A DNA stretch of 20,159 nucleotides from Balneolaceae bacterium. GTDB lineage: Bacteria; Bacteroidota; Rhodothermia; Balneolales; Balneolaceae. How positions within the stretch are numbered: position 1 is the stretch's first letter; each line of letters starts with the position of its first letter. The notes beneath the pieces were generated by a model. That model did no database searches. It was not told where the DNA came from and was given only the letters and a program-made list of their open reading frames with translations. The stretch covers positions 1-20,159 of the forward strand of contig SLGL01000004.1 of the NCBI GenBank assembly GCA_007123785.1. Direction: 5' to 3'. Position numbers and translations under genes: made by a program. Shown in pieces: positions 14,561 through 20,159 of the stretch.

Positions 14561-16040
14561 AGTGCAGCTTACCGTTCAATTTGATGCCTATGCTGTGGCC
14601 GCATTTGTTGGCTACCTGCTGCTGCTGATCAGTATTGGTGCTTATTCAACCAAATTTTCATCAAAAGGAATCAGCGAATATTTTATCGGTGGCAGGAAAA
14701 TGAACCGGTTTGTGGTTGCCCTTTCGGCGGTGGTTTCGGGCCGGAGTGCCTGGCTTCTGCTGGGTGTAACGGGCATGGCCTACGCACAGGGGCCATCGGC
14801 TGTTTGGGCGGTTGCAGGCTACATTGTAGTAGAACTGTGCCTGTTTCTCTACTACGCCCGGCGACTGAGGAATTTTACCGGGAAACGTGACTGTATCACA
14901 GTTCCCGATTTTTTTGTCGAACGCTTTGGGGATCACGACGGAAAATTGCGGTTCACCATCGTGGCCATTTTTTTAATTTTTATGATCGGCTACATTTCTG
15001 CACAGTTTGTGGCCGGAGGCAAGGCATTCGCTTCTGGCTTCGGGCTGGAAATGAATACCGGCATTCTGATAACAGCTCTGATTGTTGTTGTATATACAAT
15101 TGTTGTAGGGTTTCTTGCCGTTAGTCTTACCGATATGTTCCAGGCCATTTTCATGATTCTTGCCTTGGTAATTCTTCCCTTCATCGCAATATTAAACGTT
15201 GGCGGGCTCATCGAACTCCTGGAACAGCTATCAGTGATGGATGTTATCTTTGTAGACCCATTCGCTGTTTCCGTTGGAGCGGCTATCGGTTTTTTGGGAA
15301 TTGGCCTGGGTTCCCCCGGAAATCCTCATATACTGGCCCGCTACATGTCAATTGATGAACCCCGGCAGCTTCATTTTGCAGCGGTGATAGGCACTGTCTG
15401 GAATGTGCTGATGGCTTGGGGAGCTGTGTTTATCGGGCTGGCCGGGCGCGTCTATTTTCCCGATGTATCGATGCTGCCTGCTGAGGATACCGAAAACCTG
15501 TTTCCCGTACTGGCTCAAATGCATCTTCACCCGGTTCTATTCGGTATTGTTCTTGCCAGTATTTTTGCCGCGATTATGAGTACAGCAGACTCCCAACTCC
15601 TTGTTGCGGCATCAAGCGTAGTCCGTGATATGTATGAAAAAATCATACGAAAAGGAGAAGAGGTTCCACAGCGACTGCTTGTTTTCTACAGCCGGGTAGT
15701 CGTTTTTCTGCTGGTTGTCATCTCACTGATGTTTGGATTTCTGGCCGAAGAGCTTGTATTCTGGCTGGTGCTGTTCGCCTGGGCAGGCTTGGGGGCATCC
15801 ATCGGACCCACTTCGATTCTGGCACTCTACTGGAAAAAAACAACTCGTGCCGGAATTTTTGCCGGTCTGATTTCAGGCACAATCGTCACCATCGCCTGGT
15901 ATTATACTCCGGTGCTGAGAGACTCTCTTTATGAGTTGATTCCCGGATTCGTAACCTCCCTCTTTGCAACCTGGATTATCAGCCTTTTTACCACACCCGC
16001 ACCTGACACAACTAAAGCCTTTGAGGATATGCTTGATTAA
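14553..16040 (+). CDS. Sodium/solute symporter, PutP-like (SSS family)
   Basis: SSS transporters use the sodium gradient to import solutes such as proline, pantothenate or sugars. From ATG 14553 it is 495 residues (E. coli PutP is 502) with about 13 membrane helices. Family features are SEYFIGGRKMNRFVVALSA before helix 2, WLLLGVTGMAY, LGIGLGSPGNPHILARYMS in the middle, and AAIMSTADSQLLVAAS, which keeps the Ser-Thr pair of the sodium site. Upstream in-frame ATGs (14490, 14541) only add sequence that overlaps the microprotein gene, so 14553 is preferred; AAGGG lies just before it. PutP Asp55, important for sodium coupling, corresponds to Gly63 followed by Arg64 (SGRSAW). The substrate is therefore uncertain despite the PutP likeness. 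Confidence 0.9.
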   Translation: MDEVQLTVQFDAYAVAAFVGYLLLLISIGAYSTKFSSKGISEYFIGGRKMNRFVVALSAVVSGRSAWLLLGVTGMAYAQGPSAVWAVAGYIVVELCLFLYYARRLRNFTGKRDCITVPDFFVERFGDHDGKLRFTIVAIFLIFMIGYISAQFVAGGKAFASGFGLEMNTGILITALIVVVYTIVVGFLAVSLTDMFQAIFMILALVILPFIAILNVGGLIELLEQLSVMDVIFVDPFAVSVGAAIGFLGIGLGSPGNPHILARYMSIDEPRQLHFAAVIGTVWNVLMAWGAVFIGLAGRVYFPDVSMLPAEDTENLFPVLAQMHLHPVLFGIVLASIFAAIMSTADSQLLVAASSVVRDMYEKIIRKGEEVPQRLLVFYSRVVVFLLVVISLMFGFLAEELVFWLVLFAWAGLGASIGPTSILALYWKKTTRAGIFAGLISGTIVTIAWYYTPVLRDSLYELIPGFVTSLFATWIISLFTTPAPDTTKAFEDMLD

Positions 16041-16156
16041 GGTCAGAGTTTAGAAATTATTTTTCGGATGAGAATAATTACCTTAAAGTTTAACTTTGAG
16101 TTCATAAAATGAGCGCTGAAAATCGGCGGAACTTTGCACGTGAATATGAGTCCTCC

Positions 16157-16573
16157 CTAATTTGTATGACTTGAGTAGCTTTTCACCCGAGACCACATCG
16201 AAATACCGAAGATGATCACGGAGAAAGTCATCATACCACGGCCTGTGAGTTTGAGCGGGAGGACGGATTGATGCAGGTACCCTGCCAGCAGGATGATCAG
16301 TCCGGTGTTAAAGAGAATTAACACCCACCAAACCAGCTTTTCCGGCCCGCGTTTAGTCCCAACAAGGTGACGGGGAAATATCCAATAGGCGGTTCCCATC
16401 GCAAGCTGAACCGCCCAGCCCCATATCGCTGTTTCGAAATGCAGGGGCAGCAGTGCCCACATCGCCGGTTGCAAATCCACAGCTTTGTGCACGAGCAAAA
16501 TGGAACCGATCAGTGTGGCCAAAGATAACCAGGCCAGCGAAAGGCGGATAATCCAGACGGACTGTGCAGGCAT
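16157..16573 (-). CDS. Four-helix membrane protein B, heme-copper oxidase subunit I-like/NnrS-like half protein
   Basis: I do not know a named function. The 138 residues form four hydrophobic helices (about 8-28, 40-66, 80-102, 112-128). Helix 2 reads PLHFETAIWGWAVQLAMG then TAYWIFPR, reminiscent of the histidine-bearing helix of heme-copper oxidase subunit I and NnrS proteins (H..GW....G....P). It parallels the neighbouring gene: FPR after helix 2 and FNTGLI in helix 3 occur in both. H45 and E47 here face Y41 and H43 there. The start ATG (16571-16573) overlaps the upstream stop TGA by one base; a GTG at 16576 is also possible. It is the last gene of the ric operon. Heme binding is inferred only. 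Confidence 0.75.
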   Translation of the reverse strand: MPAQSVWIIRLSLAWLSLATLIGSILLVHKAVDLQPAMWALLPLHFETAIWGWAVQLAMGTAYWIFPRHLVGTKRGPEKLVWWVLILFNTGLIILLAGYLHQSVLPLKLTGRGMMTFSVIIFGISMWSRVKSYSSHTN

Positions 16574-17007
16574 CACTGTTTTTTCCTCTTTACTTTTTCC
16601 CGCGTGAAAACACGGGGCCAGATTTCAATCACATAAAAGAATACGGCAGCGATGTGCAGCAGAGAAGAGATCACAACCACCAAAACAATGGCTGAATTGC
16701 CATGGAATAAGGGAATAAATGGCTCTGCTGAAAATCTTAAAATCAATCCGGTATTTAATGTCCAGAAAGAGAGCAGAGCTGAAACCGATTCAATATTTTC
16801 ACGACTGCGTTTCCTGCGCGGGAACATCCAGATAGAAACGCCCATAATGACCTGTGTAACCCACCCGATCACAATCATGTGCCAGTAAACCGGGAGTAGC
16901 AGAGCACTGGTATTAACCTGGGGAAGTTCTGCCACCAGTGTCATTACAATTCCTAAGAATAGATAAATGAAGCCACTTTTAATGAACAGACGCGTAACTT
17001 TCGGCAT
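16573..17007 (-). CDS. Four-helix membrane protein A, heme-copper oxidase subunit I-like/NnrS-like half protein
   Basis: This protein of 144 residues has four hydrophobic helices (about 10-28, 38-62, 76-95, 105-131) and a Lys/Arg-rich cytoplasmic tail. Helix 2 carries PVYWHMIVIGWVTQVIMG followed by VSIWMFPRRK, with H43, and helix 4 carries H118 in SSLLHIAAVFFYV. The H-x(4)-GW pattern and the trailing FPR recall heme-copper oxidase-type subunits. It is a tandem paralogue of the next gene, with identical FPR and NTGLI blocks. Its ATG lies three bases after the CopD-like stop, with GGTGAGG as Shine-Dalgarno, and its TGA overlaps the next ATG, so the three membrane genes are translated as a unit. 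A role in NO, heme or copper handling is inferred from context. Confidence 0.75.
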   Translation of the reverse strand: MPKVTRLFIKSGFIYLFLGIVMTLVAELPQVNTSALLLPVYWHMIVIGWVTQVIMGVSIWMFPRRKRSRENIESVSALLSFWTLNTGLILRFSAEPFIPLFHGNSAIVLVVVISSLLHIAAVFFYVIEIWPRVFTREKVKRKKQ

Positions 17008-17010
17008 GGA

Positions 17011-17496
17011 TTACCTCACCAGTGTAACCGCAAAATAGAGAATTCCCAGACCGATAAGCAGGTTGATCCGTCCCACCCAACTCGTGACTTTACGATAGCG
17101 CTGCGTCTTCTGCGTACCGGGTTCCACATCCATCAGCCTGGCTGCTTTTGGTCCCAGCCAGAAATCATGAATACCGCTCAAAATCAGCATCAACCCGAAC
17201 AGATAGAGTTTGCCCATCAGGCGCCCGCCATATAGAGTATTCCAGAAATTAGCCGAAAAAATGGTTTCTGCCGAAAATCCCCTGCCAATCAGTGCTGCGA
17301 AGCCTGTGAGCAAAAGCAGCGGAAATATAATCCAGCTTAACCGGCTGAAACGTGTTCCCAGCTCGGTAAACAGCAACCCCTTCTGCGGTGCCAGTTTTTT
17401 ACGAGTGGCCGGAACCAAAACAGCCACAGTAAATAGCATGCCGCCCAGCCAGAAGGTTACAAAAATCAGGTGCAAAAAAACGGCCCAGGTGTACAT
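17011..17496 (-). CDS. CopD-like four-helix membrane protein
   Basis: It resembles the membrane domain of CopD/PcoD copper-resistance proteins, whose members are thought to move or bind copper at the inner membrane. The 161 residues show LHLIFVTFWLGGMLF in helix 1 (H9), a conserved-type FPLLLLTGFAALIGRG, a GKLYLFGLMLILSGIHDFW helix with H110, and a last helix near 143-160, four segments in all. There is no periplasmic copper-binding Met-rich region. It stands 95 bases downstream of ric and three bases before the next gene. DUF4149-type proteins have a similar layout and are the main alternative. Copper relevance is supported by the cupredoxin protein encoded close by. Confidence 0.7.
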   Translation of the reverse strand: MYTWAVFLHLIFVTFWLGGMLFTVAVLVPATRKKLAPQKGLLFTELGTRFSRLSWIIFPLLLLTGFAALIGRGFSAETIFSANFWNTLYGGRLMGKLYLFGLMLILSGIHDFWLGPKAARLMDVEPGTQKTQRYRKVTSWVGRINLLIGLGILYFAVTLVR

Positions 17497-17591
17497 TTGC
17501 TCATCGCATTACTATGAAAATTACCGGGTATACCTGAACCTGCCAGGCCTTTAAAAAGTCTGACTGGCTCAGTTTATGTATGACATCGCTG

Positions 17592-18326
17592 TCAGGCAAT
17601 CAGCTCTTCAGCTTTTTTAAAGAGAATGTTGTTTTCGAGGTGAACGTGTTTGTGCAGATCTTGCTCAAAGCCCTCCAGGTTCTGATACAGGATTTTGAAT
17701 GTGGCACAAGCATCCTGAGGCGGAGTAAAGTTGTGGCTCAGTTCCCTGATCTCTGCAATCAAACCGCCCGCCCCCTCGTGATCATCTTCCATTTTTTTCA
17801 GTTCATCTTTTAAATTCGCAATCTCTTCAACCGTCACATTTTCGCCTTTTTTTCTTCTTTGTGCGATCCGGCTGATAAGTGGAAATACAGTTTTCTCTTC
17901 ATCTTCGAGATGCTCCATAAGCTCGACGGAAAGAGACATGAATTTCTGATAAATTTCCACATTTTCAGGATATCGGCCGCCGTGAACTTTTGCCACTTTT
18001 CCTGCATAAGCAGAAATCTCCTCTGTTTTTCTTCTCACAAACCGATGATGAGTATGAATAATATGTTCGATCAGATAATCAGCTTCCCAGGCACGGTAGT
18101 TTTCGTTGTCTGATGAAGGCGCCTTTTCAAGGCCTCTTAATTCGTTCACAATTTCATCCAGGTAAATGTTTCGTTCTGAACAAGCTTTCTCCAGTGTTAT
18201 TCCGCCTCCACAACAAAAATCGAGTCCATATCTGCGAAAAATACCTGCTGCGTTATAATTGGCAGCCACGATCTCTCCGACGGTTACTGTTTCAGGGTTA
18301 AGTTGAGTTACGTTGAAATGTTGCAT
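17592..18326 (-). CDS. ric: Ric/ScdA/YtfE di-iron protein for repair of nitrosatively damaged iron-sulfur clusters
   Basis: Ric proteins restore iron-sulfur clusters hit by NO or peroxide, and E. coli YtfE has been reported to act on NO as well. The 244 residues have the N-terminal ScdA domain with RRYGLDFCCGGG (C38, C39, about 10-70). A hemerythrin-like four-helix domain (about 80-240) has histidine/glutamate ligands visible in IIHTHHRFVR, MEHLEDEEKTVFPLI, DDHEGAGGLI and HKHVHLENNILF. The length is a little over YtfE (220). It is the first gene of a leftward operon with the CopD-like and two four-helix proteins, and is divergent from the small protein and NirK-class genes. No canonical FNR-type TTGAT-N4-ATCAA box is visible upstream. 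Confidence 0.95.
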   Translation of the reverse strand: MQHFNVTQLNPETVTVGEIVAANYNAAGIFRRYGLDFCCGGGITLEKACSERNIYLDEIVNELRGLEKAPSSDNENYRAWEADYLIEHIIHTHHRFVRRKTEEISAYAGKVAKVHGGRYPENVEIYQKFMSLSVELMEHLEDEEKTVFPLISRIAQRRKKGENVTVEEIANLKDELKKMEDDHEGAGGLIAEIRELSHNFTPPQDACATFKILYQNLEGFEQDLHKHVHLENNILFKKAEELIA

Positions 18327-18481
18327 AATTGTAATTAATTGGGTTTTTATTTGATGCCAAACTGCTTTATCAACAGAATAGGGGAACAGGATGAATTTAT
18401 TATAAAGATAAAGGAGTATTTTGTCTTTTAATAATTATTTTTCTATACTGTTTATTGTCAGGCAGGATCCGAACAAATATT

Positions 18482-18850
18482 ATGCAAATGATAAAAATTT
18501 ATGCATCCATCTTGCTCTTATCATTTCTGGCCGGAATTTTCCAGCCTGTGATTCCTATGGTGCAATACCACATTCAAAAGGGAAACCTGTTTGAACTTCT
18601 GGCAGATCTTGATAGATTGCAGAGAACAGATGATCATTTTTGCACACACGATGATTTGACTTTGTCCGATGATTGGCAGCATGAAAATCAGGATATGCTG
18701 ATTGATGCAGACTTTTACCCTATACCAATAAAGCCTGGATACTCTCCAGATCGTGCAATTCTGCCTATTTTATTCCGTGGGTACCAGTATATAGATTTTA
18801 AACTATGCGATCGATTTTTAAAACGATACACACCGCCTCCCCGCATTTAA
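18482..18850 (+). CDS. Small exported or membrane-anchored protein of unknown function
   Basis: The 122 residues start with a signal peptide or anchor (MIKIYASILLLSFLAGIF, about 3-20), then VIPMVQYHIQKGNLFELL and a polar, Asp-rich middle with two cysteines (C54, C109), and end YTPPPRI. The layout (hydrophobic start, a Tyr-x-x-x-Lys stretch, Pro-rich last residues) recalls small Bacteroidota proteins found beside copper genes that carry a CNGKC motif. That motif is absent here, so the link is weak. The start at ATG 18482 is chosen because it opens directly on the signal; ATG 18455 adds nine polar residues, and ATG 18488 is also possible. It lies upstream of the NirK-class gene on the same strand, separated by 168 bases with a hairpin at its stop codon. 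Confidence 0.6.
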   Translation: MQMIKIYASILLLSFLAGIFQPVIPMVQYHIQKGNLFELLADLDRLQRTDDHFCTHDDLTLSDDWQHENQDMLIDADFYPIPIKPGYSPDRAILPILFRGYQYIDFKLCDRFLKRYTPPPRI

Positions 18851-18865
18851 ACTTTAATGCGGTGT
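18830..18865. repeat. Two competing hairpins at the end of the small exported protein gene
   Basis: CCGCATT (18841-18847) pairs perfectly with AATGCGG (18856-18862). Alternatively ACACCGC (18830-18836) pairs with GCGGTGT (18859-18865). The arms share GCGG, so the two stems exclude each other. The stop codon TAA (18848-18850) lies in the loop. No T-run follows, so this is at best a weak terminator or a leader-type switch ahead of the NirK-class gene. Confidence 0.4.
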
Positions 18866-19005
18866 CTCCCACGATTTAACGGGTCATTTTGCACTGATGA
18901 TTGTATCCGCTATATTCGAAAGAGACCGAGAGCAGGCCAAATCACGCATTTCTCATTGGCTTCAACCGCTTGGAAGATTCAAATAAATATAAAATCAAGT
19001 TATCC

Positions 19006-19010
19006 AGGGA
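19006..19010 (+). promoter_or_regulatory. Shine-Dalgarno of the NirK-class gene
   Basis: AGGGA lies eight bases before ATG 19019 and supports that start, which opens on a signal peptide. Confidence 0.55.
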
Positions 19011-19018
19011 AAACTACC

Positions 19019-20159
19019 ATGCAACCAAACAAAAGAAAACCAATCTCTAAACTCAAAGCATTCCTGATGCTCGTATTGCCCCTTATGATATCGATGGCAA
19101 TCATTCAGGAAGTTCACGCATGCCCGGCATGCAACGCACTCTATAAAAAAGAGATAGAAACTACACTGAAAGAAACACTTGTAGGCAAGGAATTGATGGC
19201 TGCGATGGAAGCGCAAAAAAATCTTCCACTCGATTATGCCGAAGCAACAAGGCACCTGTTTACGGAAAATGTGCAGGATCCAGACAGCGATTTTCTTGAG
19301 ATCATCCGCCGTGATGAAGGTTTGTCTATTCCGCAAACCAGTTACGTAGATCAGGATGTCGAAGCCGATGTATCGGTAACCATCACGCTTGATGAAGGCC
19401 TTGCATATCTTGGTAACGGAGTAGTTTATGATGGTTTCCGTACCAATGGTAAAATTCCAGGCCCTACAATTCGAGTTACTGAAGGCGATATAGTGGAATT
19501 CATCGTAGAAAACAATGGCTCCATACCTCACGGAGCATCCATTCATGCAGCTTATACGCAAACCTCGAAATATCTTGGTGAAATACCATCAGGCCAGTCG
19601 AAGTCTATTAAATTCAGGGCTACAATACCAGGTATATATTTGTACCACTGTGCACCTGGCGGCCACGCTATACCCATGCATGTAATGTTTGGCCAATATG
19701 GTATGATTATTGTTGAACCAGCTGAGCAAAGATACAAGCTCGAAGAGGAACTGGGCCACGGACCCGATATTGAAATCGACCTCATTCAGCACGAATGGTA
19801 TGCCAGCGGTAAAGATGCCGTTGAAGGAAATCCAACGTATGTGACCTTTAACGGTGATATTTTTAAATATGTGAAAGATCCCATTACCGCCAGGCCCGGT
19901 GATTACGTTCGGATAAACTTTATGAATGTAGGACCGAACCTCGTATCTACTTTTCACCTTGTTGGAATTGTATGGGACTATGCCTACTGGCAGGGCCATC
20001 CTGAAAATGTATTGGTTGGCGGCCAAACCGTAACAGCCGGCCCGTCTGATACGTTTGTAATAGAGTTCCGCGTTCCTCCGGATGAAGGTGCATATACCAT
20101 ACTCTCACATGCTGTAGGTTCAACCAGCCGCGGAGCCATAGGTCTGTTAGTGGCCGACC
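19019..20159 (+). CDS. nirK: NirK/AniA-class two-cupredoxin protein with N-terminal CxxC extension (3' truncated by window edge)
   Basis: Classical NirK reduces nitrite to NO in the periplasm with a type 1 and a type 2 copper. The first 380 residues are present. A signal peptide (1-34) is followed by CPACN (C35, C38) and an ~85-residue extension, then cupredoxin domain 1 (about 120-235) and domain 2 (about 250-380). Aligned with AniA, all three type 2 ligands are kept (H176, H210, H364) and so is the catalytic His (H313, exactly 51 residues before H364 as in A. faecalis NirK). Type 1 ligands H171, C211 and H221 are kept. The catalytic Asp position is S174, and the axial Met position is Gln226 (MHVMFGQYG against MHIANGMYG in AniA). 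Nitrite reductase activity is therefore uncertain. C35 right after the cleavage site could also be lipidated. The missing end may hold more domains. Confidence 0.9.
   Translation, partial: MQPNKRKPISKLKAFLMLVLPLMISMAIIQEVHACPACNALYKKEIETTLKETLVGKELMAAMEAQKNLPLDYAEATRHLFTENVQDPDSDFLEIIRRDEGLSIPQTSYVDQDVEADVSVTITLDEGLAYLGNGVVYDGFRTNGKIPGPTIRVTEGDIVEFIVENNGSIPHGASIHAAYTQTSKYLGEIPSGQSKSIKFRATIPGIYLYHCAPGGHAIPMHVMFGQYGMIIVEPAEQRYKLEEELGHGPDIEIDLIQHEWYASGKDAVEGNPTYVTFNGDIFKYVKDPITARPGDYVRINFMNVGPNLVSTFHLVGIVWDYAYWQGHPENVLVGGQTVTAGPSDTFVIEFRVPPDEGAYTILSHAVGSTSRGAIGLLVAD

Noticed and set aside
16082..16100. Hairpin CTTAAAG-TTTAA-CTTTGAG between the convergent symporter and four-helix genes
   Set aside because: It is AT-rich, only seven pairs with one G-T, and no T-run follows on either strand.
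18352..18374. TTGAT...ATCAA inverted pair upstream of ric as an FNR/Crp-type box
   Set aside because: The half sites are 13 bases apart rather than 4, so it does not fit the FNR/NNR/DNR consensus.
18897..18986. 29-codon plus-strand frame (MIVSAIFERDREQ...) ahead of the NirK-class gene
   Set aside because: The start is weak with no Shine-Dalgarno and no recognisable feature. It is too short to support without conservation data.
18995..20026. Long minus-strand frames opposite the NirK-class gene
   Set aside because: The plus strand encodes an unmistakable cupredoxin protein with aligned copper ligands, so the antisense frames are shadows.

Overview
The window is about 20 kb of a bacterial chromosome. 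It carries mostly housekeeping and accessory metabolic genes, plus a nitrogen-oxide/copper cluster at the right end. The likely source is the Bacteroidota/Balneolota/Rhodothermota side of the FCB group. This is inferred, not proven. The grounds are that most starts lack a Shine-Dalgarno sequence, a Bacteroidota-type -7 element (TAnnTTTG) precedes dnaN, there is a sialidase lipoprotein, and protein variants (a MoeB-rhodanese without zinc cysteines, a small protein ending in PPP-x-I) recall that group. There is no rRNA, tRNA, CRISPR array, transposase or phage gene that I can see.

Left part (1-8080). The 3' part of dxs (isoprenoid precursor synthesis) runs off the left edge. Two molybdenum-cofactor genes follow, mog (-) and a MoeB/ThiF-rhodanese fusion (+), arranged divergently. 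A leftward run then holds an Ntn-type isoaspartyl peptidase/asparaginase, a slipin (SPFH membrane scaffold) with its membrane serine protease partner NfeD, and a GH33-type sialidase lipoprotein. A good rho-independent terminator closes the slipin gene.

Middle part (8081-16040). yajC is followed by a ribBA-like gene whose DHBP synthase half is intact but whose GTP cyclohydrolase II half has lost all three zinc cysteines. Next come an exported DJ-1/PfpI protein, a SAM-dependent methyltransferase directly downstream of a SAM hydrolase (DUF62), and dnaN standing apart from dnaA. Divergent from dnaN is a PutP-like solute symporter preceded by an overlapping 31-residue membrane microprotein.

Right part (16157-20159). 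A tight leftward operon encodes Ric (di-iron protein for nitrosative damage), a CopD-like membrane protein and two tandem four-helix membrane proteins that resemble each other and the core of heme-copper oxidase/NnrS proteins. Divergent from it are a small exported or membrane-anchored protein and a two-cupredoxin protein of the AniA/NirK nitrite reductase class, cut by the right edge. That protein keeps all type 2 copper ligands. It has Ser where the catalytic Asp should be, Gln where the type 1 axial Met should be, and a CxxC-bearing N-terminal extension. Taken together this looks like a nitrite/NO and copper handling module. It is the best candidate here for something not yet described.
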